The position numbers and the translations under genes were made by a program. A stretch of 64,000 nt of DNA from Hoeflea sp. (GTDB lineage: Bacteria > Pseudomonadota > Alphaproteobacteria > Rhizobiales > Rhizobiaceae): assembly GCA_020637795.1 (NCBI GenBank), contig JACKJT010000002.1, forward strand, positions 1 to 64,000, in the 5' to 3' direction. The notes under the pieces are model-generated. The model saw nothing but the letters and a program-made list of their open reading frames with translations. It had not been told where the DNA came from and did no database searches. Below, in pieces: positions 33,623 through 40,996 of the stretch (its first letter is position 1; each line of letters starts with the position of its first letter).

Positions 33623-34768
33623 TCAAACCCTCATCGGCATCAGCACGAATGCCATGTCGATCTCGTCATCGTCGGCGTGCACCGGGGCGAAGCGGGCGGG
33701 GGCGGCGCCGGTGTCGAGCGCCACAGTGGCTGCGCCCGGAATGTGGGCCAGCATGTCGGCGAGGTATTTGGCGTTGAAGCCGATCGTTACGTCCTCGCCC
33801 TCGTCCGCCGTCACGTCGACCGTGTCCTGGCCTTCGCCGGCATCGGGGTTGCTGACCAGGAGCTCGACGGCATCCCGTCCCCAGACCATCTTCACCGCGC
33901 GGCCGCGCTCGCTTGAGACGATCGAGACGCGCTCCGTGGCGCTCAGAAGGGCGGCCACGTCGAAGCGCCAGCGGTTGGGGTTGTCCTGCGGGATCACCCG
34001 CAGATAATCGGGATATGTGCCGTCGATCAGCTTGGAGGCGATGGAAACCGCGCCAAGCGCGAAGCCGATCCGGTTCTCGCTGACGCTCACGGAAAGGGCG
34101 GCTTGTCTATCCGCTGCTTTCAGCACGCTCGCCAGCAGGCCCACGGTCTTGCGCGGAATGATCACGCCGGGCATGTCCGCCATCCCGGCTCCGGCCGACC
34201 AGACGGCCCGGGCCAGCCGGTGGCCGTCGGTCGCCACCGTGATCAGCTGATCGCCCGCAGCATGCAAATAGACGCCGTTGAGGTAGTAGCGCGTCTCCTC
34301 GGTGGAAATCGCAAAGGCGACCGCGCCCAGCATGGCGGCAAACTTGCCGGCCGGGATCTCGAAGCGCGCCGCCGGCGGCTCCTTCTCCACCAGCCGTGGC
34401 CAGTCCTCGCCCGGCAGGGTGGCGAGCGCAAAGCGCGACCTGCCACAGGTGAGCGCCATCTGGCCGGAAGCCCCGGTTTTCAGCGTCACCTCGGACTTCG
34501 GCGGCAGCTTGCGCAGAATGTCATGCAGCAGTGCTGCCGGCAGGGTGATGCCGGCATTGGGCATCGCTGCCATTTCGATGGCAGTCTCGACCGATGTCAT
34601 CACGTCAAGATCGGTGCCTGACAGTCGCAGCGTGCCGCTGCCCGCTTCGTCGAGCAGCAGATTGGCCAGCACCGGAATCGTGTTCTTGCGCTCCACCGGG
34701 GCGAGAGCGGTCTCGACGGCCGCAAGCAGCGTCTCGCGCAAGGTTGTGAGGGCGAATGTGGTGGTCAT
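33623..34768 (-). CDS. dnaN: DNA polymerase III beta sliding clamp homologue (phage-encoded)
   Basis: 381 residues from the ATG ending at 34768 (MTTTFALTTLRETLLAAVET). It has full bacterial clamp length and motifs: IPVLANLLLDE, RYYLNGVYLH (160-169), ATDGHRLA (179-186) and the C-terminal FVLMPMRV, which contributes to the client-binding pocket. All three clamp domains are present. A phage-encoded clamp could hold host or phage replication proteins on phage DNA. ATGA overlap with the upstream small gene shows it belongs to the operon and is not a chromosomal remnant. Confidence 0.94.
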   Translation of the reverse strand: MTTTFALTTLRETLLAAVETALAPVERKNTIPVLANLLLDEAGSGTLRLSGTDLDVMTSVETAIEMAAMPNAGITLPAALLHDILRKLPPKSEVTLKTGASGQMALTCGRSRFALATLPGEDWPRLVEKEPPAARFEIPAGKFAAMLGAVAFAISTEETRYYLNGVYLHAAGDQLITVATDGHRLARAVWSAGAGMADMPGVIIPRKTVGLLASVLKAADRQAALSVSVSENRIGFALGAVSIASKLIDGTYPDYLRVIPQDNPNRWRFDVAALLSATERVSIVSSERGRAVKMVWGRDAVELLVSNPDAGEGQDTVDVTADEGEDVTIGFNAKYLADMLAHIPGAATVALDTGAAPARFAPVHADDDEIDMAFVLMPMRV

Positions 34769-34956
34769 GAGTGATAGCCATTGTGATTGGCCACGATTTG
34801 GCGTGCCTGGGCCTCGGCAACGTTTGTGGCAATCACGCAATCCACTGCCTCGCAGATAATGTTCAACTGATCATCGCGTCCGCTGTCAGCGCGCCACGTC
34901 TTCCACGGGTGTGCGCTGGGGCAGGGGAAGTCTGGGTCCGGCTTGTTTATTGGCAT
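34765..34956 (-). CDS. Hypothetical phage protein, 63 aa
   Basis: MPINKPDPDFPCPSAHPWKT, ending in ARQIVANHNGYHS. Its stop overlaps the dnaN start by ATGA. Three Cys residues and the AEAQARQIVANHN helix are all that can be said; similar short proteins with a C-terminal AxxIVxxHN are frequent in phage genomes. Confidence 0.65.
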   Translation of the reverse strand: MPINKPDPDFPCPSAHPWKTWRADSGRDDQLNIICEAVDCVIATNVAEAQARQIVANHNGYHS

Positions 34957-35028
34957 TGTTGCGCGCCTCTCTGAAAAGTGCTTGGCCCGGCGCGCGGCTT
35001 GGGAGATCGCGCGCCGGGCAGGGGCGGG

Positions 35029-35964
35029 TCAGGCCTCGGGCTTGCCGATGTAACCGGGAAGGCCGGTTTCCTTGACGGCGGTCTCGAAGTCCTCGGTCAC
35101 CCGCTCGGTCACTGCAACGTCGGGCCGGAAGATCTGGTAAAACCAGCTGGTGGCGCCTTCCCGCACCCGGTAGCGCAGCCGCACCGGCACCCGCTGCAAC
35201 TCGCCCATGTGGAACAGCGGGATCTGCAGCATGAACAGGCCGGGCACCTTCAGCTTCTTGCCGTCGGCGCCCTGGTGCACCTCGTCCCAGACGATCTCGC
35301 CTTCGCCGGACTGCAGCACGACCGACGACACGGCCTTGGAGGCAACATGCACGGCCAGGCCGCGTGACAGCGCCACCAGTTCCGCAGGCGTTGCGATCTT
35401 GGTGGCGAACTTCGCTTCGTAATCGGTCACCTCCAGCGCCTCGGGCGAGGAGAGGTCGGCGATATTGTCCTCGATGAACTGGGCGAAATCCGACTGGTTC
35501 ATCGGCTTGCCGTTCATGGCCACCCATGTCTTCCACTGTTCGGAGAGCGGAAAGGCATAGTGGATCCGGTGACCGAGATTGTCGGCATCGCCGCCATCAA
35601 GCCGGTGATAGTCGATCACGGCAGTGATTGAGGGCGCCCGCCAGTTGGTGTCGGCGAAGATGACGCTGTCGGTGGTGGCCTGTCGCGAGGTCAGCTCGAT
35701 GAAGGACTCGAGCGTGTCCATCCGCGCGGTGCCGGCCTTGCGCGCCGGAAACAGTCGCCATTCCTCGGCAAGCTGCTTGAGACTCTTGAACTGCGGGGTC
35801 TCGCCGCGAACCTGCGCAAGCGGCACCTGGTCAGGCAGCCCCTTGCCGCCGAGCGGCAGCGTGACGATTTCCACGCCCGCCGCTTCGCGGGCAAGCTTTG
35901 CCACCGCTTCGATCGTGTCAGCCGTGCCGCTCGGCTCGGTGGCAATGAGGTCGGTTTTAGCCAT
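35029..35964 (-). CDS. DUF2303 (YfdQ-like) phage protein
   Basis: 311 residues from the ATG ending at 35964 (MAKTDLIATEPSGTADTIEA). ADTNWRAPSITAVIDYHRLD and the HRIHYAFPLSEQWKTWVAMN region match the DUF2303 family, first seen as YfdQ in an E. coli prophage. The family is found near recombination and SSB genes but has no proven activity. It overlaps the upstream gene by 8 bases. Confidence 0.88.
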   Translation of the reverse strand: MAKTDLIATEPSGTADTIEAVAKLAREAAGVEIVTLPLGGKGLPDQVPLAQVRGETPQFKSLKQLAEEWRLFPARKAGTARMDTLESFIELTSRQATTDSVIFADTNWRAPSITAVIDYHRLDGGDADNLGHRIHYAFPLSEQWKTWVAMNGKPMNQSDFAQFIEDNIADLSSPEALEVTDYEAKFATKIATPAELVALSRGLAVHVASKAVSSVVLQSGEGEIVWDEVHQGADGKKLKVPGLFMLQIPLFHMGELQRVPVRLRYRVREGATSWFYQIFRPDVAVTERVTEDFETAVKETGLPGYIGKPEA

Positions 35965-36265
35965 TGTAGTGTTCCTTTGATGAAGTTGCTTGGGATGTCG
36001 GCTCCGAGGTTGGACCCCGGAGTTTCTCGTGGATCTCGGCCATTCCGCCCCCTTCGGGGCCAAACGTCTTTTTCAGTGCATCCGCCCCGAATATCGACCG
36101 CATGCGCTCCATGTCGGCCGGGTCGTCAGTTTTGAACGTAGCAATCGGCTTTGGCCCATCGGGGAATACCCTCTGGTACGCCTTGTTTGCTTCGTTCTCG
36201 CACTGCAGACAGCCCCGCCCGCCGCACCAGCGGCAATCGACATATCTGTGTCCATCAAAGCGCAT
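35957..36265 (-). CDS. Small zinc-knuckle phage protein
   Basis: 102 residues from the ATG ending at 36265 (MRFDGHRYVDCRWCGGRGCL), which has AGGAGAGGAG upstream; an in-frame ATG at 36280 overlaps the previous stop and lies within that ribosome-binding site. Four cysteines in CRWCGGRGCLQC form a compact metal-binding motif resembling a DnaJ-type zinc knuckle. Function unknown. Confidence 0.72.
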   Translation of the reverse strand: MRFDGHRYVDCRWCGGRGCLQCENEANKAYQRVFPDGPKPIATFKTDDPADMERMRSIFGADALKKTFGPEGGGMAEIHEKLRGPTSEPTSQATSSKEHYNG

Positions 36266-36279
36266 GACTCCTCTCCTCA

Positions 36280-36630
36280 TCAGATGTTCACATCCGCCGT
36301 CCGCGCCTTGGTGTCGCGCGGGCCGGTGAACATGTCGGTCTGCTGGGGATGCTCGGTCGAGAGCGTGCCTTCCTCGGTGATCCAGTAGAAGGTGCGGGCG
36401 CGCGGGCGCTTGGGCGTCTTCGATTTGATCTCGGAGGAAATCGTGACCGCGCCGTTCTCGGCCGACAGGATGATCTTGAGATCGACCTCGCCCTTGAACG
36501 ATTTTTTCACGTCCTCGGTTGACATGGTGTGCAGCTCGCGCAGCACGGTGGAAAGCTCGTGGCTGAGAGAGCGGTTGAGTTCCCCGCCCTCCAGTGCGCC
36601 GAGCAGGATTGAGGCTTCACGGATCTGCAT
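36280..36630 (-). CDS. Conserved-looking phage protein next to ssb
   Basis: 116 residues (MQIREASILLGALEGGELNR), with an N-terminal helical part, a beta-hairpin-like EVDLKIILSAENGAVTISSEIK and a C terminus TFYWITEEGTLSTEHPQQTDMF. No domain recognised. It follows ssb by 23 bases in the leftward operon. Confidence 0.72.
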   Translation of the reverse strand: MQIREASILLGALEGGELNRSLSHELSTVLRELHTMSTEDVKKSFKGEVDLKIILSAENGAVTISSEIKSKTPKRPRARTFYWITEEGTLSTEHPQQTDMFTGPRDTKARTADVNI

Positions 36631-36653
36631 GGGATTGTTCCTTTCGGGTTTTG

Positions 36654-37154
36654 CTAGAACGGGATGTCGTCATCGAGGTCGCGGTTCATCGGCGCCGCGC
36701 CACCATTGTTCTGCTGCGAACTGCTGCCCGGACCAGCCGCGCGGTCCGGATCGTGGCCATAGTCCTGCGGGCCGTCGCCGCCGGGCTTGTAGCCGGTGCC
36801 CTTGGCGCCATCGAGCATCACCAGCGATCCGCCAAAGCCCTGCAGCACCACTTCGGTGGAGTAACGGTCCTGACCGGACTGGTCCTGCCATTTGCGGGTG
36901 GCGAGCTGGCCTTCAAGAAAGACTTTTGAGCCCTTCTTCAGGTAGCTCTCGGCCACCTTGCACAGGCCTTCGTTGAAGATCACCACGCGGTGCCATTCGG
37001 TTTTCTCGCGGCGCTCGCCGGTTGCCTTGTCGCGCCAGCTTTCCGATGTGGCGACCGAAAGCGTTGCGATCGGGCGTCCGTCCTGGGTGCGGCGGATCTC
37101 GGGATCCTGCCCCAGATTGCCGACGAGGATGACCTTGTTGACGGAGCCAGCCAT
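36654..37154 (-). CDS. ssb: Single-stranded DNA-binding protein
   Basis: 166 residues: an OB-fold domain (MAGSVNKVILVGNLGQDPEI to about residue 112), a Gly/Gln-rich linker, and the acidic tip DDDIPF that recruits partner proteins. The phage copy would coat phage single-stranded DNA during replication and recombination. TAATG coupling with the upstream gene. Confidence 0.95.
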   Translation of the reverse strand: MAGSVNKVILVGNLGQDPEIRRTQDGRPIATLSVATSESWRDKATGERREKTEWHRVVIFNEGLCKVAESYLKKGSKVFLEGQLATRKWQDQSGQDRYSTEVVLQGFGGSLVMLDGAKGTGYKPGGDGPQDYGHDPDRAAGPGSSSQQNNGGAAPMNRDLDDDIPF

Positions 37155-37420
37155 TACTGAGCCTCCGCAGGTGGAGCGCTGAAATCGACACCAAGTGCCT
37201 TCAGTTCGGCCTCTGTCTCGCTGATCTTCTCCGTCAGCGTTTCGCTGATGCTGTCGGTCACAAGAGCCAGCATCGAGGGCGGCATCGTGATTTCGAGGGC
37301 GTCTCTGCCATGCCCGATGACCAGCCTAGGCTGTGTAACCGACAGCCGCTTGAGCAAGGTGGAATTGAAGTCGAGTGTTTCCGCCAAGTTGCGGATCCGG
37401 TCGAGGTTCTCAAGCTTCAT
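37154..37420 (-). CDS. Hypothetical phage protein, 88 aa
   Basis: Starts at the ATG ending at 37420 (MKLENLDRIRNLAETLDFNS). It is mostly helical with a central LVIGHGRDALEITMPPS strand pair; the family is not identified. Its ends overlap the neighbouring genes by four bases upstream and one base at ssb. Confidence 0.68.
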   Translation of the reverse strand: MKLENLDRIRNLAETLDFNSTLLKRLSVTQPRLVIGHGRDALEITMPPSMLALVTDSISETLTEKISETEAELKALGVDFSAPPAEAQ

Positions 37421-37680
37421 GACCGCGCCTCCGCTGCGAGCTTCGCCAGCAGCCGCTCGGTCTTCTTCAGCGTGCTGAAGGTGCCGCGCGGGCGCTTGCG
37501 TTTGCCCGAGTAGCGCATCGAGTCGTAGTGCTTCGGCTTGTGCGTGTGGCGGGCAAACCGGCGCTCGTGCTTCTTCTCGCTCATGCTGTGCGCCGGTGCG
37601 CCGAGCGGCACCACGGCCGCAAGCCGGGCGATGGCGGAGCCGAGGCCGAGGATACGGCGGAGACCTTGTGGTCGGTGCAT
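37417..37680 (-). CDS. Small very basic phage protein
   Basis: 87 residues from the ATG ending at 37680 (GGAAAGGAC upstream). A hydrophobic N-terminal part (LGSAIARLAAVVPLGAP) precedes a strongly basic region (MSEKKHERRFARHTHKPKHY, then YSGKRKRPRGTF). A later start at 37584 would give only the basic part. Nucleic-acid binding is possible; the function is unknown. Confidence 0.6.
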   Translation of the reverse strand: MHRPQGLRRILGLGSAIARLAAVVPLGAPAHSMSEKKHERRFARHTHKPKHYDSMRYSGKRKRPRGTFSTLKKTERLLAKLAAEARS

Positions 37681-37682
37681 GG

Positions 37683-38585
37683 TCAGTCCTTTCCGGTGAG
37701 CGCCACATGGGCGGCGTGACATGAGCGTTGGTCTTGAAGCAGGTCATCGCCGATGAAGCGTTTGGCGCAGGCGATGAAGCGCTCCTCGGCCTTCATTGCC
37801 GCCCAGGGCTTGATGCCGCCCTTGAGTTTGAGAGGAGCGACGTGGGAAACGGGGATCGCCTGGGCGCGCGCCGCCGGGCCGAACAGCGCCAGCATTTCCG
37901 CGTTGCACATGCGCCGGTCGTAATCGTCGATCAGGCCCTGTTGTGCCACACTGGGCAGGCCGAGCCCTGCAGCCAGCCATCCGGCCTCGCGCCATTTCTG
38001 CTTGATCAGGTGCCAGCAGGTTTCGGCCAGGACCCCGGCCACTGCGGCCTCGTTAGGGTCCTGCAGTTCAATGTAGAATTGGCTGGTCCGCTCCCCGATT
38101 TGCAACGTGGAGCTGATCGCCGCCACCAGCAGCCGCTGCGACGGCGTCGGCTTGTCGCCGAGCAGGTGTTCCTCGCCGTCATGCAGCAGAAATAAGGCCG
38201 CCAGCCGGTCGTCGCCGGTCTCGTTGAACACGGCTTCCGCGCCCATCACCGAATGTTGCGCGACCGAATAGGCCACGCCGGGGTTGGAGCCGTTGAAGCG
38301 GGCGATCTTCGACAGCGCATTGGCCATGGCGAAGAAATCGATCTCGACCGGGTCGGGCGCAGCCAGATCGCGCACCGATCCATCGGGCCGGAACGACCAG
38401 ACCGGCTCGGGGGCGAGTCTTTGTTTGGCCTCACGCGCCGCATCGGCGGCTTTGCCGCCTGGCGCTCCGGCGGGGCGGCGCACTGGCGCCGACGGCCGGT
38501 CGGCCTTGCGGGCTTCGCCCGTCTCAAGGCGGCATCCGTTCTCGCAGGTGATGCAATCGAAGCCTGTCACGGGGCAATGGCTCAT
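37683..38585 (-). CDS. HD-domain phosphohydrolase
   Basis: 300 residues. After a Cys-rich N terminus (CPVTGFDCITCENGC) and a low-complexity linker, the HD domain has ARFNGSNPGVAYSVAQHSV (His111) and LFLLHDGEEHLLGD (His135-Asp136), as in phage YfbR-like 5'-deoxynucleotidases. It may remove dNMPs, which fits the nucleotide-metabolism operon. ATGA overlap with the upstream gene. Confidence 0.85.
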   Translation of the reverse strand: MSHCPVTGFDCITCENGCRLETGEARKADRPSAPVRRPAGAPGGKAADAAREAKQRLAPEPVWSFRPDGSVRDLAAPDPVEIDFFAMANALSKIARFNGSNPGVAYSVAQHSVMGAEAVFNETGDDRLAALFLLHDGEEHLLGDKPTPSQRLLVAAISSTLQIGERTSQFYIELQDPNEAAVAGVLAETCWHLIKQKWREAGWLAAGLGLPSVAQQGLIDDYDRRMCNAEMLALFGPAARAQAIPVSHVAPLKLKGGIKPWAAMKAEERFIACAKRFIGDDLLQDQRSCHAAHVALTGKD

Positions 38586-38929
38586 GCCGCGTCCCCTTCA
38601 GCCTGCGCCGTGGCGCTTTCCGGGTTCTGGCGCGCGAGATAGAGCTCGATCGCTTCTTCCGAGTAGCCCTGCCGGGTGATGTCGGCCATGTCGGCATAGC
38701 CGCGCTGGGCCCGCGCCTCGTCGATGAGGCGGCGCATGTCGCCCTGCATTGCGGCCCAGAGCCGGGGCGAGATCTCGGTAAAGCGGGCGATCATGCCAGC
38801 CAGATGGCTGGCGTCCTCGCGCGCGGCGCGCTGTGCGGCATCGGAGCCTTCGGCCAGCGCATCGGCAAACAGCCGCGCATTGGCCTCGTCGCTCGGACCG
38901 GGGATGAAGATACGGGTGAGGTCGGTCAT
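38582..38929 (-). CDS. Hypothetical phage protein, 115 aa
   Basis: Starts at the ATG ending at 38929 (MTDLTRIFIPGPSDEANARL). Helical, with RRLIDEARAQRGYADMADIT and a Gln/Ala-rich tail. No recognised domain. Eight bases separate it from the small membrane gene upstream. Confidence 0.68.
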   Translation of the reverse strand: MTDLTRIFIPGPSDEANARLFADALAEGSDAAQRAAREDASHLAGMIARFTEISPRLWAAMQGDMRRLIDEARAQRGYADMADITRQGYSEEAIELYLARQNPESATAQAEGDAA

Positions 38930-38937
38930 GATCGGCC

Positions 38938-39096
38938 TCAAGCCCCCATGGCAATCGCCACCAGACCGGCGGCAATGAAGAACAGGGTGAGGACGGCAAG
39001 GGCTGCCAGCGCAGGGGCGTCGGTGCCGCGGGCCGCGCGGGCGCGCTCCTGGGTGAGCCGCGTGCCGTCGATGATGGTGAGAGAAGCGGGGATCAT
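38938..39096 (-). CDS. Small membrane protein, 52 aa
   Basis: Reads MIPASLTIIDGTRLTQERAR, then a single hydrophobic helix (ALAALAVLTLFFIAAGLVAI) and MGA-stop. The start overlaps the previous gene by ATGA, which supports expression. A one-helix early phage protein could act on the host membrane or in superinfection exclusion; nothing in the sequence decides this. Confidence 0.65.
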   Translation of the reverse strand: MIPASLTIIDGTRLTQERARAARGTDAPALAALAVLTLFFIAAGLVAIAMGA

Positions 39097-39317
39097 GCCA
39101 CCCTCCGCACGCTCTGGCGGCGGGCGCGGGCGATGGCCTCGGCCGACAGGCGCTTGACCGTTGGCAGGGTCCAGCCGCGCTGCACCAGCGTTTCGGTGCT
39201 GACGTTCTGCCCGGCAAAGGCCATCTCGCGCATGTCGCTCGCCATGCGGTCGACGAGCGAGGAGTGGCAGGGTGGCGGCGCGGATTGAGATGGGGTGGCG
39301 GCTTGATAGCGGATCAT
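39093..39317 (-). CDS. First gene of the leftward operon, 74 aa
   Basis: MIRYQAATPSQSAPPPCHSS, ending in a basic RARRQSVRRVA. The ATG ending at 39317 is chosen because GGAG lies six bases before it and the transcript should start near 39340. The C-terminal half (VSTETLVQRGWTLPTVKRLS) looks like a helix-turn-helix-sized helical unit. Confidence 0.7.
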   Translation of the reverse strand: MIRYQAATPSQSAPPPCHSSLVDRMASDMREMAFAGQNVSTETLVQRGWTLPTVKRLSAEAIARARRQSVRRVA

Positions 39318-39346
39318 AGAAAACTCCATCAGTTTCGATGCAGTCA

Positions 39347-39376
39347 AATAAGCCATAATGGCTAATAATTTGTCAA
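39347..39376 (-). promoter_or_regulatory. Leftward early promoter (PL-like)
   Basis: On the minus strand, TTGACA (39376-39371) and CTTATT (39352-39347) are 18 bp apart, giving a start near 39340, 23 bases before the first ATG. The architecture is almost identical to that of the rightward promoter at 40703-40732. Confidence 0.75.
39351..39363. promoter_or_regulatory. Operator, left, promoter-proximal
   Basis: AGCCATAATGGCT, a perfect palindrome around a central base, overlapping the -10 and spacer of the leftward promoter. One of four AGCC-N5-GGCT sites flanking the repressor region. Confidence 0.75.
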
Positions 39377-39385
39377 GCACAAATT

Positions 39386-39398
39386 AGCCGATATGGCT
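39386..39398. promoter_or_regulatory. Operator, left, upstream of the -35
   Basis: AGCCGATATGGCT, with the same 13-bp core sequence as the rightward operator at 40716-40728. It lies 10 bp upstream of the leftward -35. Confidence 0.72.
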
Positions 39399-39467
39399 AT
39401 GGATGTGGAAATTGATTGAGGGGTAGGGTTGTACAACCAGAAATTTATCGGGATGGAGGCGCGCGGA

Positions 39468-39989
39468 ATGTCACGACTTTTGAGGCGTTTTCGCCATGCA
39501 GCGGCAGGCTGCATGCTGGCTGGCGGGGTGATTCTCGGTTCTGCGTTGCCTGCGGCGGCTGAGTTCCCCTTTCAGAGCAAAGAGATCGCAGCAGTCCTCA
39601 ATGCGGCGGCCAGCTCAGTTGGAATCGCGGGATCATTTCAAATGGGTGAGTGCGGCGAGCAGGTAAACGCAACGTGCAGCTTTACCGGTCGCTCCGTTGG
39701 CGGGGTTGCCACTGGAAAGATTGGCCGCCCGTCGCACGAAGTGACGGTCATATTTGCGCCGGGGCAGGGGTCTTCATCGGATGCTGTTATTGCTTGGGGC
39801 TTGCTGATAGCGGCGTTGAGCCCTGACGCGGAGCCGTCTGCTCGCGGCGAGGTTCTGATGAGATTGGCAGAGCCTGTGTTTAAACGGAGATCCGAACGGG
39901 AAACAACCGTCCTGGGAGATGTGCGGTATACGATGTTGTTCAGCGATATGGTCGGCGTTTGGCTTATCGCGGAATCGTTGGCTGACTAG
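39468..39989 (+). CDS. Putative secreted protein in the immunity region (possible lysogenic conversion gene)
   Basis: 173 residues from ATG 39468, which has GGAGG eight bases upstream. A signal peptide (arginine-rich start, hydrophobic CMLAGGVILGSALPAAA, cleavage near AAA-EF) precedes a mature domain with two cysteines (GECGEQVNATC) that could form a disulfide. No known family. It is opposite in direction to the repressor and leftward operon, the usual place for a gene expressed in the lysogen. Confidence 0.72.
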   Translation: MSRLLRRFRHAAAGCMLAGGVILGSALPAAAEFPFQSKEIAAVLNAAASSVGIAGSFQMGECGEQVNATCSFTGRSVGGVATGKIGRPSHEVTVIFAPGQGSSSDAVIAWGLLIAALSPDAEPSARGEVLMRLAEPVFKRRSERETTVLGDVRYTMLFSDMVGVWLIAESLAD

Positions 39990-40014
39990 AGTGACTTGTG
40001 GGAGGCGGAGACAG

Positions 40015-40644
40015 TCATACGCCAATCAGCTCGTTGTTGGTCAGCACCCTGTGCACGGCAGTGATCTGCGCCCGTGAGAACTTGACCTCGGCCAGTGGGT
40101 TGTACTGCGTCGTTATGATGTGGGTCTCCGTCTGCCGTTCATAGCGTTTTATCGAAACCGACGTGCCGCCATTCATCGCTTCCTGGATGATCACATGGTC
40201 GCCCGCGCGCGGCGGCCTGTGCGGGTTGACGAATATGATGTCACCGGCGTGGTAGCGTGGCTCCATCGAGGACCCCGTGACGATGACCGCATAGGCATCG
40301 CGAACCGTTTCTATGGCGGGCGGACTCTTGACCCACTCGACCGGATCATTTGTCATCGTGAGGTTGCCGCGTATCGATGCAGCGGCCAGCCCATAGACGG
40401 GCGTCCGGTGGTTTGGGTTGGCCGGCGGCTGGATCGCTTCTCCGCCAGTAGCTATGATCTGCCCCGTGGACATTCCCAGTGCTTGCCCGAATTTCTCCAT
40501 CCATTCCTCGGTGAACTTCATCCTCCCGTTGAGGAGCTTGGAGACCGTGACCGGGTGCGCGCCGATCATTTCGGCGATCTTCTCGTTCGAGATCTTGCGC
40601 TCTTTGAGCGTAGCCCTGAGGGCCGTGGCGAATCTTTGTGACAT
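40015..40644 (-). CDS. CI/LexA-like prophage repressor (HTH plus S24 peptidase)
   Basis: 209 residues from the ATG ending at 40644; a longer frame to 40665 would start inside an operator. The helix-turn-helix region covers about residues 18-45 (NEKIAEMIGAHPVTVSKLLN). The S24 domain has Ser126 (GSSMEPRY) and Lys166 (SIKRY), the self-cleavage dyad. A short Ala-rich link (GLAAASIRG) is the likely cleavage region, but the standard Ala-Gly is not obvious. It should bind the AGCC-N5-GGCT operators and hold the prophage silent until SOS induction. Confidence 0.9.
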   Translation of the reverse strand: MSQRFATALRATLKERKISNEKIAEMIGAHPVTVSKLLNGRMKFTEEWMEKFGQALGMSTGQIIATGGEAIQPPANPNHRTPVYGLAAASIRGNLTMTNDPVEWVKSPPAIETVRDAYAVIVTGSSMEPRYHAGDIIFVNPHRPPRAGDHVIIQEAMNGGTSVSIKRYERQTETHIITTQYNPLAEVKFSRAQITAVHRVLTNNELIGV

Positions 40645-40656
40645 GGCGCGATAATT

Positions 40657-40669
40657 AGCCAACATGGCT
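40657..40669. promoter_or_regulatory. Operator next to the repressor start
   Basis: AGCCAACATGGCT, 13 bp upstream of the repressor ATG; position suggests repressor autoregulation. Confidence 0.68.
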
Positions 40670-40702
40670 CACCCTTCCACAAACAGATCGGCTAATTTGC
40701 AC

Positions 40703-40732
40703 TTGACAAAGAATTAGCCGATATGGCTTATA
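40703..40732 (+). promoter_or_regulatory. Rightward early promoter (PR-like)
   Basis: TTGACA at 40703-40708 and CTTATA at 40727-40732 with an 18-bp spacer. The expected start is about 40739, which is the A of the cro-like ATG, so the transcript may be leaderless. The operator 40716-40728 lies between the two boxes. Confidence 0.75.
40716..40728. promoter_or_regulatory. Operator inside the rightward promoter
   Basis: AGCCGATATGGCT in the spacer of the rightward promoter, so binding would block RNA polymerase directly. A further half site CGGCTAA lies at 40689-40695. Confidence 0.75.
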
Positions 40733-40738
40733 TCGAAC

Positions 40739-40996
40739 ATGATGTTGTCGACTTGGATCAATGAGAACGGTTTGACGGTCGCCGCGGCAGCGCGGCGGTT
40801 CGGTATCGGCGGGGTAAATCCCGGCCGCACGCTTGACCGAATCATGTCCGGCGAGCGGCAACCGGATGCCGACATGATCTCCCGGATCATTGAGATAACT
40901 GACGGTGCGGTGACCGCCGCTGACATGCACGCCACGCGGCTTGATTGGCTCAAGGTTAACCGTCCCGAACGATTCGCACGGGAGGCCGCTGAATGA
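40739..40996 (+). CDS. Cro/YdaS-like phage regulator
   Basis: 85 residues (MMLSTWINENGLTVAAAARR). A small helix-turn-helix protein: FGIGGVNPGRTLDRIMSGER is compatible with a Cro/YdaS-type fold. It is the first rightward gene, opposite to the repressor, as in lambdoid switches. No Shine-Dalgarno is seen before the ATG, in line with a leaderless message; ATG 40742 is an alternative start. Confidence 0.78.
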   Translation: MMLSTWINENGLTVAAAARRFGIGGVNPGRTLDRIMSGERQPDADMISRIIEITDGAVTAADMHATRLDWLKVNRPERFAREAAE

